From Bacillota bacterium (GTDB lineage Bacteria > Bacillota > Desulfotomaculia > Desulfotomaculales > Desulfohalotomaculaceae): 64,000 bases of DNA. Each line of letters begins with the position of its first letter. Within the stretch, counting starts at the first letter, position 1. A program made the position numbers and the translations under genes. Of this stretch, positions 1 through 8,478 are shown in pieces. Location: positions 62,001-126,000 of the forward strand of contig VENI01000004.1 of NCBI GenBank assembly GCA_009711615.1. Reading direction: 5' to 3'. Under the pieces are notes generated by a model. It saw nothing but the letters and a program-made list of their open reading frames with translations. It ran no database searches and was not told the origin of the DNA.

Positions 1-888
1 GCCATGAAATTTGTCTGGGTTTTCTTCAGCCGGTTTATAACCTTTCCCCTTCCGGGTTATGGCATGTACCAACACCGGGCCTTTCATAGATTTGGCCTGC
101 TTTAACATATTTGTGGCCTCTTCAATGTTGTGCCCATCAAAGGGTCCGAGATAGGTAAAACCTAATTCCTCAAAAATCATTCCTGGTACTACTAAATATT
201 TAAGGCTGTCTTTTAATCGATCAGCAACTTTTAAAACCTGCTTACCAATGGGTAGCTTCTTAAGCAGATTTTCAATTTCATCTTTACCCCGGGAATACAT
301 TGGGTCAGTACGAATGCGGGTTAAATATTTTGATAACCCTCCCACATTTTCACCAATACTCATTTCGTTATCATTCAAAATAACAATTAAATCTGTACCC
401 AAGTGACCCGCATGATTTAATGCTTCAAATGCCATGCCGCCAGTCATAGCTCCATCACCTATAAGAGCTGAAACAGAATAATTATCATTATTAATGTCTC
501 TGGCCACTGCCATTCCCAAAGCAGCTGAGATAGATGTACTGCTGTGACCAGTACCAAAGGCATCATGAATACTCTCACTGCAACGCGGAAACCCTGACAT
601 CCCTTTATGCTGGCGTAAAGTGTGAAAATCATTCCTACGTCCAGTAAGCAGTTTATGTACATAACACTGATGACCCACATCATATACAATTTTATCTTGG
701 CTGGTATCAAACACCCTATGTATGGCCAAAGTCAATTCAACCACTCCCAAGTTGGGAGCTAGGTGACCACCATTTTTAGATACAGTTGTTATTATTTCTT
801 CCCGCAGTTCGCCAGCCAACTCCTGAAGTTTCTTGTTGTCCAGGTTCTTTATGTCCTGGGGCGAATATATGCTGTCCAGTAAATTCAA
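1..888 (-). CDS. dxs: 1-deoxy-D-xylulose-5-phosphate synthase, partial
   Basis: The N-terminal ~296 residues of DXS, which condenses pyruvate and glyceraldehyde-3-phosphate in the first step of the MEP isoprenoid pathway with thiamine diphosphate. The translation shows the DXS-type start ([14 protein letters not shown]), the [13 protein letters not shown] segment, and the ThDP-binding region [18 protein letters not shown]. The likely start is TTG at 888, with AAAGGTGG upstream. The rest of the gene lies beyond the left edge. It follows oapA by 23 bp and belongs to the ispA-OLE-oapA-dxs cluster. Confidence 0.95.
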   Translation of the reverse strand, partial: MNLLDSIYSPQDIKNLDNKKLQELAGELREEIITTVSKNGGHLAPNLGVVELTLAIHRVFDTSQDKIVYDVGHQCYVHKLLTGRRNDFHTLRQHKGMSGFPRCSESIHDAFGTGHSSTSISAALGMAVARDINNDNYSVSALIGDGAMTGGMAFEALNHAGHLGTDLIVILNDNEMSIGENVGGLSKYLTRIRTDPMYSRGKDEIENLLKKLPIGKQVLKVADRLKDSLKYLVVPGMIFEELGFTYLGPFDGHNIEEATNMLKQAKSMKGPVLVHAITRKGKGYKPAEENPDKFHG

Positions 889-911
889 GATAACTATACC
901 ACCTTTTGTCG

Positions 912-1496
912 TTATCCTTTTGAACGTTTATTTTTACGAAAGGGATCTACTCCGAATATTTTAAGCACTCTGGCAAAGTACTTAGCTACAAAAAAAATTA
1001 TTTCATTGGAATATCTAAGCGCAATCTTTTTCCCCAATGCTTTTCCAGACACTGTCATGGATGCCACCGAAGAAGTGATCAAAATATTGAGCATAAAATT
1101 ATCCCATCCAGGGTTAATCATTATCAGTCTAGCCACAATAGATATACCAAGGGCACCTGACACAGTACCAGCAATATCTCCAATGACATCATTTGCTATG
1201 TTTGCCACACGATCCGCATTACGGATAAGAAATACACCCTGCTGTGCCCCTAAAACCCGTTTAGCAGCCATGGCATGGAAAGGCGTTTCTTGGGCAGCAG
1301 TTACTGCTGTACCCAAAGTATCAAAAGTTATACCTATCCATATAATTACCAACAAAATAATAAAAGATAATGCTATGCTATTTAAATTTCGTACAAGCAT
1401 CTCTGATATAATAGAAAATATTACCGCCAAAGAAAAGGAACCAATACCAATTAATACCACGTATGAACTGGATACACTGGACTTATTATTGCCCAA
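912..1496 (-). CDS. oapA: OLE-associated membrane protein OapA
   Basis: A 194-residue protein with about four hydrophobic segments (roughly 11-33, 40-62, 108-127 and 135-152) and a basic C-terminal tail. The middle ([12 protein letters not shown], then [18 protein letters not shown]) resembles the DUF21 membrane domain of CorB/CNNM magnesium proteins. In known OLE loci a protein of this size and type (OapA) is encoded directly after OLE RNA and carries the RNA to the membrane. Here it lies between OLE RNA and dxs, matching that order. The start is TTG at 1496, six bases after an AGGTGG ribosome-binding site. The name rests on context plus overall character, not on an alignment. Confidence 0.85.
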   Translation of the reverse strand: MGNNKSSVSSSYVVLIGIGSFSLAVIFSIISEMLVRNLNSIALSFIILLVIIWIGITFDTLGTAVTAAQETPFHAMAAKRVLGAQQGVFLIRNADRVANIANDVIGDIAGTVSGALGISIVARLIMINPGWDNFMLNILITSSVASMTVSGKALGKKIALRYSNEIIFFVAKYFARVLKIFGVDPFRKNKRSKG

Positions 1497-1509
1497 ACAT
1501 TACCACCTC

Positions 1510-2157
1510 ATCCAAATACACGTATGGGCTGCTTAACAGCAGCCCATCCCAGCCTATATATGTACCGAATGCCTAGTGAAAACTTGCCGGGTAAACGTTG
1601 CGGCTTAGGTCTAGCAGGTTTTCCCAAAAGACCACCAACTGTCGCCAGTTTGGCGGTTTCCCTTCAAGGTCTTTTCCGGCCGTTACCGATACCGGAGCTA
1701 GATTGCCACTTAGTCCGCACTGCAATCCCCGACAAGCCCTGGGATTTACCCCAGACAGCCTAGGAGTTTTCCTCGACAGAACACTCCTTTTCTAGCCTCT
1801 TTTGCAATAGGGGTTTCATCCAGCTTTATCCAGAATGGGCCCAAACTGAATATCAGCTACTTAATGGAATCCACCGCTACCACTCAAGGCAGGCTACACT
1901 GCACGCAGCTTTCCCCACGTGCAGGTTTTCCCAAGCTACAGTTTTTTAGTCTTAGCTTGGGCCTCCACGGTGACAGGGTCAGGTCCCACATGCCATTGTG
2001 GCTGCCCTACCACCTTAACTCCCAGCACCACCCCCGACTGGGCGTCGAAAGCTAGCACCAGGAACTTCATCGATGTGCCCGTTGCGGATTTTTAGGCCCG
2101 CTTTCGAAAAGGTTGTTCTGACTAGGATACTGCATCACTTTGCATCGTTTTTTTCCG
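1510..2157 (-). ncRNA. ole: OLE RNA (ornate, large, extremophilic RNA)
   Basis: A ~650-nt stretch without a convincing ORF, rich in G+C compared with flanking intergenic DNA, and full of stems and GAAA/GGAAA-type loops on the minus strand. It lies between ispA and oapA, which is the classical position of OLE RNA. A near-consensus promoter sits just upstream (TATAAT at 2165-2170). The 3' region ends in a strong hairpin at 1524-1545 (TGGGCTGCT/AGCAGCCCA) without a U-tract, so the RNA is probably made together with oapA. OLE RNA forms a membrane ribonucleoprotein linked to magnesium, cold and alcohol stress in Bacillus halodurans. The family is assigned from size, position and structure; the exact ends are inferred. 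Confidence 0.85.
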
Positions 2158-2164
2158 CAATAGA

Positions 2165-2193
2165 ATTATAGCATAATTAAACTATACTGACAA
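2165..2193 (-). promoter_or_regulatory. sigma-A promoter of OLE RNA
   Basis: On the minus strand TTGTCA (2188-2193) and TATAAT (2165-2170) are separated by exactly 17 bases. Transcription would start near 2157, where the structured OLE region begins. Confidence 0.8.
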
Positions 2194-2430
2194 AGTCTCT
2201 GTCTGACCGCAAAGGTTTAGTTTGGGTTTTAAGCAAGATATTATAGAGTTTTAGAATTCTAATCTTCACCTCAGTAGTCCGCATTTAGTTTTAAAGCCCT
2301 AGTTGATTTTTCATTAGTATTTAGGACTTAGAACTGTCAGAATTTAGAATGCTTTTTAAAATATATTCTCAGTTATTAAGACAGTAGCAGTTCGAGTTAC
2401 ATAAACAAGCACATATCTCTTACTTCGTTT

Positions 2431-2470
2431 TTTATTCTAACTACTGACTCCTAACTCCTAACTCCTGGTT
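2431..2470. repeat. degenerate heptamer repeat, copy 1
   Basis: TTTATTCTAA followed by several CTAACTC/CTGACTC heptamers just after the ispA stop codon. Five similar copies occur elsewhere in the window. The rest of the 2200-2471 gap is AT-rich and shows nothing else I can name. Confidence 0.7.
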
Positions 2471-2471
2471 T

Positions 2472-3356
2472 CTAATGATCCCTATTAATTATAAAATGCA
2501 GGGCATTGCGTAAAAATTCCCCCTCTGAACCAAAAATATCTAAAGCAGTTATTGCCTTGTCTGCAGCCATGTTAGCTTTGTGACGGGCATTTTCTAATCC
2601 AAACAACGCCGGGTAGGTAGCTTTCTTATTTTTTTCATCGCTCCCCACTGGCTTTCCAATCTTTACAGCCTCGCCCTCCACATCTAAAATATCATCAACT
2701 ATTTGAAAGGCTAAGCCAAGGTTTTCAGCATATACTGTTAGTGCCTGCAATTGCTTGTCACTGGCTTCAGTTAAGCTGGCACCGGAACGTATTGCAGCTT
2801 TAAAAAGCGCACCGGTTTTATGATGGTGAATGTACTCCAGCGTTTCTGCATTAATTGTTTCATCTGCAGACATGGTATCTACCACTTGCCCACCAATTAG
2901 TCCTTGGGAACCGGACAATTTGGCTACTTCTTGAATCACCCGGGTCACTGCCTCGGCGGGGGCTGTTTTTATATTTTCCGCTATCAGTTGAAATGCCAGC
3001 GTTAATAAAGCATCTCCTGCCAATATGGACATGGCCTCACCATAGATAATATGGTTGGTGGGTTTACCCCGGCGCATGTCATCGTTATCCATCGCCGGCA
3101 GGTCATCATGAACCAATGAGTATGTATGTATCAATTCCAACGCACAGGCTGTGGGCATTACCTTTTCTGGTTTACCACCCACACATTCCGCCGCACCAAT
3201 TACCAGGGCCGGCCTTAGCCTTTTTCCTCCTGCCAGCAAACTGTAACGCATAGCCTGATGTATTATCGCAGGGTAAGCAGACTCATCCGGCAGAAATTGT
3301 TCAAAAGAGGTCTCTACTAGTAGGGCTTTCTTTTTTAACTGTTGCAAAAAATCCAC
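2472..3356 (-). CDS. ispA: farnesyl/geranyl diphosphate synthase
   Basis: A 294-residue short-chain trans-prenyl diphosphate synthase that condenses isopentenyl diphosphate with allylic diphosphates. The first aspartate-rich motif DDLPAMD is at about residues 84-90, followed by DDMRRGKPTNH; the second, DDILD, is near 221-225. The length is normal for IspA. The start is GTG at 3356 behind GGGGGAGGA. It lies 18 bp after xseB in the usual Firmicute order xseA-xseB-ispA, and OLE RNA and dxs follow, so isoprenoid genes bracket the RNA. Confidence 0.96.
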   Translation of the reverse strand: MDFLQQLKKKALLVETSFEQFLPDESAYPAIIHQAMRYSLLAGGKRLRPALVIGAAECVGGKPEKVMPTACALELIHTYSLVHDDLPAMDNDDMRRGKPTNHIIYGEAMSILAGDALLTLAFQLIAENIKTAPAEAVTRVIQEVAKLSGSQGLIGGQVVDTMSADETINAETLEYIHHHKTGALFKAAIRSGASLTEASDKQLQALTVYAENLGLAFQIVDDILDVEGEAVKIGKPVGSDEKNKKATYPALFGLENARHKANMAADKAITALDIFGSEGEFLRNALHFIINRDH

Positions 3357-3374
3357 TATCTCTGTCCTCCCCCA

Positions 3375-3605
3375 TTAAAATCCTTGGGAATCTGTTAGTA
3401 CTACCTCTCCACTTTCGTTTGTCATCAGGGTGTTGATGCGTTGCTCCGCAGTTTCTAATTGTTTATTGCATATATTAGCCAGTTGAATACCTTCGGCATA
3501 AAGTTCCAATGATTCTTCCAGTGGCAATTGACCATCTTCCAATTGTTTCACCACTTCTTCTAATCTGGCCAACGCATCTTCAAATTTTTTCTCTTTTTTC
3601 TGCAC
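3375..3605 (-). CDS. xseB: exodeoxyribonuclease VII small subunit
   Basis: A 76-residue protein with the family signature [32 protein letters not shown]. It binds the large subunit XseA to form exonuclease VII, which degrades single-stranded DNA. The start is GTG at 3605 after TTAGGAGGAGAATCG. It is separated from xseA by two folate genes, which is an unusual but plausible operon layout. Confidence 0.95.
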   Translation of the reverse strand: MQKKEKKFEDALARLEEVVKQLEDGQLPLEESLELYAEGIQLANICNKQLETAEQRINTLMTNESGEVVLTDSQGF

Positions 3606-3616
3606 CGATTCTCCTC

Positions 3617-4249
3617 CTAACCCATGCGAGAGTGAACATTCCGCAGTGATTCGCTTTTTAGTCTTTGCGCTTCACTACTTAAATTTTCTTTCTTTTTCTC
3701 AGCCCACTGCACAAAGGTTTGATCTTCAATTCTAGGAATGTTGCAATCTGCAGTAATTAATGCTGCCTGAACCGCTGCTTCTGCCAAGTGAGCGGCCACT
3801 CCGGCATCACTAATCGCATTTTTTGTTCCTTTTTCCGCCACAAGAGCCGTCAAGGTAAGAACTTCAACCCCGGCAGATGCTATTGCCAAAGGGGTTTCCG
3901 TAGCATCCTTTAACGCTTGCTGCAGACGCTTTTTTCTGGTTTCTTGTTCTTCAGGAGTGTTTTTCGGTAAACTCAGCACTTCCATAAAACTATCAAAGTG
4001 AGCCATATCATCTTCGGCTAATTTTTTTTGTTTATCCATTAAATGAGTGCCTTTTCGTACCAGTTCTTTAATTTCATCTTCCACATGGCGGTATTTTTCC
4101 TTGCCCACCGTTAAGTTGCCAACCATCTGTACCAATGCTGCTCCCAGTGCCCCGGTAAGGGCGGCAACACTACCGCCGCCTGGGGTTGGACTATCGGAAG
4201 ATGTATTTTCTAGAAATTGATCCACACTACCTTTAAATACATCATTCAT
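3617..4249 (-). CDS. fchA: cyclodeaminase/cyclohydrolase family protein
   Basis: A 210-residue protein of the formimidoyl-tetrahydrofolate cyclodeaminase/methenyl-tetrahydrofolate cyclohydrolase family. It shows the [25 protein letters not shown] glycine-rich N-terminus typical of the fold, in two halves here, and later [17 protein letters not shown]. It acts in one-carbon metabolism on tetrahydrofolate derivatives. I chose ATG 4249 because AAGGAGAA stands seven bases upstream; a longer frame to 4273 has no ribosome-binding site. The neighbour folD catalyses the adjacent folate steps. The symbol is by family; substrate specificity cannot be read from the sequence. Confidence 0.85.
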   Translation of the reverse strand: MNDVFKGSVDQFLENTSSDSPTPGGGSVAALTGALGAALVQMVGNLTVGKEKYRHVEDEIKELVRKGTHLMDKQKKLAEDDMAHFDSFMEVLSLPKNTPEEQETRKKRLQQALKDATETPLAIASAGVEVLTLTALVAEKGTKNAISDAGVAAHLAEAAVQAALITADCNIPRIEDQTFVQWAEKKKENLSSEAQRLKSESLRNVHSRMG

Positions 4250-4340
4250 AGGTGGTTCTCCTTTTTTTGACAAAATTTTTTATTAGGTAAATATTAGCAA
4301 TAAGAATTCAGAATTAAATTCCAGTCATACTGTTTGTTTT

Positions 4341-4370
4341 TTATTCTAACTCCTAACTACTAACTCCTGA
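4341..4370. repeat. degenerate heptamer repeat, copy 2
   Basis: TTATTCTAACTCC followed by further CTAACTA/CTAACTC units between folD and the cyclodeaminase gene, only a few bases beyond the folD stop codon. Confidence 0.7.
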
Positions 4371-4372
4371 AC

Positions 4373-5239
4373 TTAATTCACTTTTACTTCCACTAAAGCC
4401 TCCTGCATGCTTATACCTTTAAGCAGGTTTTTTAGCATCATGGCGGTAGTTATACTGCCCACTCCACCTGGTACTGGTGTAATGGCACTGGCACTTTCCT
4501 TAACTTCATCAAATTTGACATCACCACAGATTTTACCATCGATTTCGGTGATACCGGCGTCAACCACCACTACTCCGGGTTTAACCATATCTTTAGTTAT
4601 TAATCCCGGTTTACCCACTGCGGTAAATAGCACGTCAGCTTGGCCAACATGACGGGGAAGATCTACGGTGCGGGAATGGCATACCGTAACGGTAGCATTT
4701 TCTGCCACCGCCATGTACATCAGGGGTTTGCCCACTGTTTCTCCCCTGCCCACTACCACAGCATGTTTGCCAGCAATATCTATGCCGGAACGCTTTAATA
4801 TTTCTAAGCATGATAGCGGAGTGGCCGGGTAAATGCATTCTCCACCGCCCAGTATGTATCCTCTATTTACCGGATGAACACCATCTACATCCTTTGAAGG
4901 TAGGATAGAATCCATTACTCGTTGTTTGTCAATATGTTTTGGTAATGGCAGAAGCAACAATATGCCATGTACATCTTTATTTTGGTTTAATTGATCCAAC
5001 ACTGAAATAACTTCATCTTCAGATGTATCGGTTTGCAACTGTTTTAATACAAAACGAACATCTGCACTGGAAGCCACCCTTTCTAGAAATTTGGCATAAG
5101 CAATAGATGCGGCATCGTCCCCAACCAGCAATACACCCAAACATGGATGTACACCTTTTTTATGCCACTTTTTAACATCTGTTTTTATTTCTTCTTTTAG
5201 TTGTGCTGCAATTTGTTTTCCATCCAATATTTCAGCCAC
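4373..5239 (-). CDS. folD: methylenetetrahydrofolate dehydrogenase/cyclohydrolase
   Basis: A 288-residue bifunctional FolD that interconverts 5,10-methylene-, methenyl- and 10-formyl-tetrahydrofolate with NADP. Conserved segments seen are AYAKFLERVAS near residue 50 (with the catalytic Lys), LLLPLPKHI, DVDGVHP, the Rossmann motif VVVGRGETVGKP, and PVPGGVGSITTAML-type TPVPGGVGSITTAMM. The length is normal. The start is GTG at 5239 with GAAAGG upstream. It lies only 6 bp from xseA, so the two are cotranscribed. Confidence 0.97.
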   Translation of the reverse strand: MAEILDGKQIAAQLKEEIKTDVKKWHKKGVHPCLGVLLVGDDAASIAYAKFLERVASSADVRFVLKQLQTDTSEDEVISVLDQLNQNKDVHGILLLLPLPKHIDKQRVMDSILPSKDVDGVHPVNRGYILGGGECIYPATPLSCLEILKRSGIDIAGKHAVVVGRGETVGKPLMYMAVAENATVTVCHSRTVDLPRHVGQADVLFTAVGKPGLITKDMVKPGVVVVDAGITEIDGKICGDVKFDEVKESASAITPVPGGVGSITTAMMLKNLLKGISMQEALVEVKVN

Positions 5240-5245
5240 GTGGTA

Positions 5246-6463
5246 TCATCCTTTCCTGGTATCTTTTTCGTTTTTATCATTAACTGTACATAATAATTCA
5301 CCATGATGCAGCTTTACTTGAACATATCCGCCCACGGTTACGTCAGAAGCTCTTTTTATTAGCTCTCCATTTTGATCACTGCACAAACTGTAACCTCTAG
5401 CTAGTGTGGCAAGAGGGCTTAGACTATTCAGTGAACTGGCAAGTTCTCGCATACTACTTCTTTTCTCCGTTAAGATCATACGTATATTCTTTACCATTTC
5501 CCGCTGTAACATGTCAACATGCTGCACTCTAGCATCAATTATAGCTCGCTGTGGTGTTTTTAAAGCTTTGCTCTGCTGCAATCGCATCAGTGTTACCCGG
5601 TGCTGCTTCACCTGTTGGGTAACCGCCCGACTACATCTATTTAGTAATATCTGTAGGTGACGCCTCATTTCTTGCTGATCTGGCACCACCATTTCTGCTG
5701 CATTGGATGGTGTCGCGGCCCGAACATCGGCAGCATAATCAATAATGGTTACATCAGTTTCATGACCCACCGCCGATATGATGGGTGTTTTAGATTCAGC
5801 AACCGTCCTGGCCACTATTTCACTGTTAAATGCCCAAAGTTCTTCCAGCGAACCGCCGCCCCTGCCGACAATCATCACATCTGCCTGTCCCCATTGGTTT
5901 ACCTGTTTAATGCCCCGACAAATATCATCCGGAGCAAATTCACCCTGAACAAGCACTGGCACCAGCACCAACCTGGCCAGTGGCCAGCGCCCCGTGATAA
6001 CCTTAATCATATCCTTTACTGCCGCACCTGTGGGGGAAGTAACAATGGCAATACATGATGGGTATTTGGGTAGTTGTTTCTTGTTGTCAGGGTGAAATAA
6101 CCCTTCTTGCTGTAGCTTTTTCTTCAATTGTTCGAATGCTAAATATAGTGAACCAATACCATCCGGTTCCATTTCTTCCACGTAAAGTTGGTAACTACCA
6201 ATGGGCGCATAAACAGAAATATAACCCCTTATGGTTACAGCCATACCGTTTCTTGGTTCAAATGGCAGACGGTAAGCCTTGGATCGAAACATCACTGCTC
6301 TTACGGAGCTTCGGTCATCCTTCAGTGTAAAATAAACATGGCCGGAACTGTGCCGTTTCAGGTTAGATATTTCCCCCTTAACCCACAAGTTGGTTAATAA
6401 ATAATCGTTTTCTAGTCTGTCTTTTATATATTTTGTTAAATTAGCTACTGATAGTATTCTCAT
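5246..6463 (-). CDS. xseA: exodeoxyribonuclease VII large subunit
   Basis: A 405-residue XseA, catalytic subunit of exonuclease VII. It has an N-terminal OB fold (LWVKGEISNLKRHSSGHVYFTLKD), then the catalytic core with VTSPTGAAVKDMI, GRGGGSLEELWAFN, and SAVGHETDVTIIDYAADVRAATPSNAAE, and a C-terminal coiled coil. The length and motifs are complete. The start is ATG at 6463 after GAGAGG. Confidence 0.97.
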   Translation of the reverse strand: MRILSVANLTKYIKDRLENDYLLTNLWVKGEISNLKRHSSGHVYFTLKDDRSSVRAVMFRSKAYRLPFEPRNGMAVTIRGYISVYAPIGSYQLYVEEMEPDGIGSLYLAFEQLKKKLQQEGLFHPDNKKQLPKYPSCIAIVTSPTGAAVKDMIKVITGRWPLARLVLVPVLVQGEFAPDDICRGIKQVNQWGQADVMIVGRGGGSLEELWAFNSEIVARTVAESKTPIISAVGHETDVTIIDYAADVRAATPSNAAEMVVPDQQEMRRHLQILLNRCSRAVTQQVKQHRVTLMRLQQSKALKTPQRAIIDARVQHVDMLQREMVKNIRMILTEKRSSMRELASSLNSLSPLATLARGYSLCSDQNGELIKRASDVTVGGYVQVKLHHGELLCTVNDKNEKDTRKG

Positions 6464-6477
6464 ATTAACCTCTCAAA

Positions 6478-6518
6478 AGAAAAACCAAAAACACCCAGCA
6501 CCAGTGCTGAAGGGTGTT
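6478..6518 (-). terminator. intrinsic terminator after nusB
   Basis: On the minus strand a stem ACACCC/GGGTGT encloses a second stem AGCAC/GTGCT, followed by a T-rich tract (TTTTTGGTTTTTC). It lies downstream of nusB and immediately upstream of xseA, so xseA must be reached by read-through or a promoter overlapping this site. Confidence 0.75.
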
Positions 6519-6560
6519 CTAAGTTAATAGTCAGTATTTTCAAGATAGTAAGTCGGTTGT

Positions 6561-6600
6561 TTATTCTGACTCCTGACTCCTGACTTCTGACTCCTGATCT
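6561..6600. repeat. degenerate heptamer repeat, copy 3 (inside nusB)
   Basis: TTATTCTGACTCC followed by CTGACTC/CTGACTT units covering the nusB stop codon and its last codons. Read in frame, it gives the SQESEVR-type peptide tail. Confidence 0.75.
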
Positions 6601-7010
6601 TCACTATACTTTTCAGGATTCTCCGCCACTTGACCCAATATTCCATTTATAAAGCGCGCGGAGTCGTCCCCGCCAAATACTTTAGCCAGATCCACTGCTT
6701 CATTTACCGATACCGCTTTGGGTATGTCTTCCCGGTAAAGCATCTCAAATAATGCGAGGCGAATAATATTACGATCCACTAAAGCCAAGCGATTAAAATC
6801 CCAGCGCCTAGATAGTTTTCTTATAATCTGATCCAGTACGGCTTGGTTATCCAAAGCACCACTTACCAGTTCACGGGCAAATTCTTCGGCCCCGGCAGTT
6901 GTTCCAAAGGACTCAGTAACATATTCAAAGGCCTCGTTGGTTTCTGTCTTGTTTATTTCCACTGCATAAAGCACTTGTAGAGCCATTTCCCTAGCCTGTC
7001 TTCTGCTCAA
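6561..7010 (-). CDS. nusB: transcription antitermination factor NusB
   Basis: A 149-residue NusB, which joins NusE/S10 on boxA RNA in rRNA antitermination. The start LSRRQAREMALQVLYAVEI and later NRLALVDRNIIRLALFEML, IPKAVSVNEAVDLAKVFGGDDSARFINGILG are diagnostic. I placed the start at TTG 7010 because AGGAGG precedes it by seven bases and it matches the usual NusB N-terminus. The last ~13 codons (about EDQESEVRSQESE) are encoded by a copy of the dispersed heptamer repeat, so the repeat has altered the protein's C-terminus. Confidence 0.95.
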   Translation of the reverse strand: MSRRQAREMALQVLYAVEINKTETNEAFEYVTESFGTTAGAEEFARELVSGALDNQAVLDQIIRKLSRRWDFNRLALVDRNIIRLALFEMLYREDIPKAVSVNEAVDLAKVFGGDDSARFINGILGQVAENPEKYSEDQESEVRSQESE

Positions 7011-7084
7011 TTTATTACCTCCTGATGAACCTATGCAGATATAGATATAGTTTGCCCGCATCCCTTAAAAAATACCCAGGTATG

Positions 7085-7306
7085 CTATCGTTGTCCAAAC
7101 AGCTTGTCAATAATCTGCTTCATATTATTGTTTTCATCTAGTCTTTTACCAATAAAAAAGCCTAGCGCAATACAAAGGGTGACAAAAAGTGCTTTAAACA
7201 AGCCATAAACAATGGCAAACCAACCAAAGAGCAAGCCTAATAATGCTCCCAGTGCTTTGCCCCGGTGATGCTCCATTATTTCATGTAGTAAATGTTTATA
7301 CCACAA
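7085..7306 (-). CDS. DUF2273-type small membrane protein
   Basis: About 73 residues with an N-terminal HRGKALGALLGLLFGWFAIVYGLFKALFVTLCIALGFFIGKRLDE body: two closely spaced membrane segments with a glycine-rich pattern, ending in a basic GKRLDE, as in the DUF2273 family. These proteins accompany Asp23 and AmaP. I prefer TTG 7306 (AAAGGGG about eight bases upstream, protein starting MWYKH); GTG 7315 is possible but overlaps the ribosome-binding site. It follows amaP by about 18 bp. Confidence 0.8.
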   Translation of the reverse strand: MWYKHLLHEIMEHHRGKALGALLGLLFGWFAIVYGLFKALFVTLCIALGFFIGKRLDENNNMKQIIDKLFGQR

Positions 7307-7324
7307 AATCAACACCCCTTTGTA

Positions 7325-7861
7325 TTATTCCACTCGAGAACGGTTAATAGAAATCCGCTCAACCATTATTTTGACATTTTGTACCGAAATTCCTGTTACT
7401 TCTAGAATATATTCTTTCACATTGCGCTGCATTTGTTGAGATATTTCCGGTATATTAATGTCTGGTGCCACAGTAGTTTTTATTTCTATACTAACGCCCC
7501 CCGAAGTGGGAGCAATTTTAGGAATTACTTCCCGCACCCCATCTATTTTTAACGCTTCTTTTTTAACCAGTTCTTCTATGGCTGGCAGTGTAATACGTAA
7601 TTGTCCAAGGGTAAATTCCTGCACCACCGCCCGCTGCTCTTTAGATCGGCGTGTACTGGCATAAAAAAGCCATAAACCCACAGCAACTAGGACGGCAAAG
7701 CTTGTCCACAGCACTTGGGCCTGTTTAGGGTCATTAACTATTTCATTTACTATTTCTGTACCTTCTGGCCACCATCCCACCAGAATAGCTGCCGTTACAG
7801 CCAATAACACTGTTATAACCAGTACATATACAGCAAGGAGTCCACGGTTAAATAGATTCAT
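7325..7861 (-). CDS. amaP: alkaline shock response membrane anchor protein AmaP
   Basis: A 178-residue protein with two N-terminal membrane segments (about residues 5-28 and 50-68) and a cytoplasmic domain with the Asp23-like pattern (LEELVKKEALKIDGVREVIPKI, VSIEIKTTVAPDINIPEISQQMQ, VKEYILEVTGISVQNVKIMV). AmaP tethers Asp23 to the membrane in staphylococci. The start is ATG 7861 with AAGGAGGG upstream. It sits between Asp23 and the DUF2273 protein. Confidence 0.88.
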   Translation of the reverse strand: MNLFNRGLLAVYVLVITVLLAVTAAILVGWWPEGTEIVNEIVNDPKQAQVLWTSFAVLVAVGLWLFYASTRRSKEQRAVVQEFTLGQLRITLPAIEELVKKEALKIDGVREVIPKIAPTSGGVSIEIKTTVAPDINIPEISQQMQRNVKEYILEVTGISVQNVKIMVERISINRSRVE

Positions 7862-7911
7862 CCAACACCCTCCTTTTAATAACTGTTCAAAAGTCACTTT
7901 TTGAACAGCCT

Positions 7912-7953
7912 CTCTAAGAAAACAAGAAGTGGGAACATTTCATACCCACTTCT
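7912..7953 (-). terminator. terminator after the Asp23 gene
   Basis: AGAAGTGGG/CCCACTTCT hairpin (7925-7953) followed on the minus strand by TGTTTTCTT. It separates the Asp23 gene from amaP, probably as a partial terminator. Confidence 0.7.
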
Positions 7954-7980
7954 CAGTTAAAAGCTAATTTTTGTTAATCA

Positions 7981-8397
7981 CTAACGTACCCTAGTGGTTG
8001 CCGTTTCGTCATCTTTTTCTTCATTTGGGAATACAACACCCTGTACGTGAATGTTTACTTCTACTACAGACAAGCCGGTCATGCCTTCAATAGCTTGCTT
8101 AACATTGTTCTGGATGTTAGTTGCCACTTCAGGAATACGCACACCAAAATCCATGATAATATAGATATCCACTGCCGCTTCTTTCTCGCCCACTTCCACT
8201 TTAACACCTTTGGACAAGTTCTTGCGGCCCAACATCTCAGCAATACCGCCACCTAGTCCACCACTCATGCCAGCAACACCAGGCACCTCAGTGGCAGCCA
8301 GACCAGCAATAATGCCTACTACGTCATCTGCAATACGAATAGAACCCATGTTATTATCCATGTCATGTACATAAATTTCCTTTTTATTCTCAACCAT
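7981..8397 (-). CDS. Asp23/Gls24 family envelope stress response protein
   Basis: A 138-residue Asp23/Gls24 protein. It contains GSIRIADDVVGIIAGLAATEVPGVAGMSGG near the start and VDIYIIMDFGVRIPEVATNIQNNVKQAIEGMTGLSVVEVNIHVQGVVF later, both typical. Members form abundant membrane-associated assemblies and respond to envelope stress. I used ATG 8397, seven bases after GGAGGT. AmaP and DUF2273 genes follow on the same strand. Confidence 0.92.
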   Translation of the reverse strand: MVENKKEIYVHDMDNNMGSIRIADDVVGIIAGLAATEVPGVAGMSGGLGGGIAEMLGRKNLSKGVKVEVGEKEAAVDIYIIMDFGVRIPEVATNIQNNVKQAIEGMTGLSVVEVNIHVQGVVFPNEEKDDETATTRVR

Positions 8398-8478
8398 ATA
8401 GTCCACCTCCGAATAATTTGAACTTTAATTAATCAAACGGCATTTATTCGTCAGGTAAATTGTACCATCTTACTTCAC

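Noticed and set aside
1006-1536. 176-codon plus-strand frame
   Set aside because: Antisense to oapA; no ribosome-binding site, composition is that of a mirrored membrane gene.
1936-2070. 44-codon minus-strand frame inside OLE RNA (starts MKFLVLAFDAQSG)
   Set aside because: No ribosome-binding site, and it lies within the conserved structured RNA; reading-frame length is compatible with chance.
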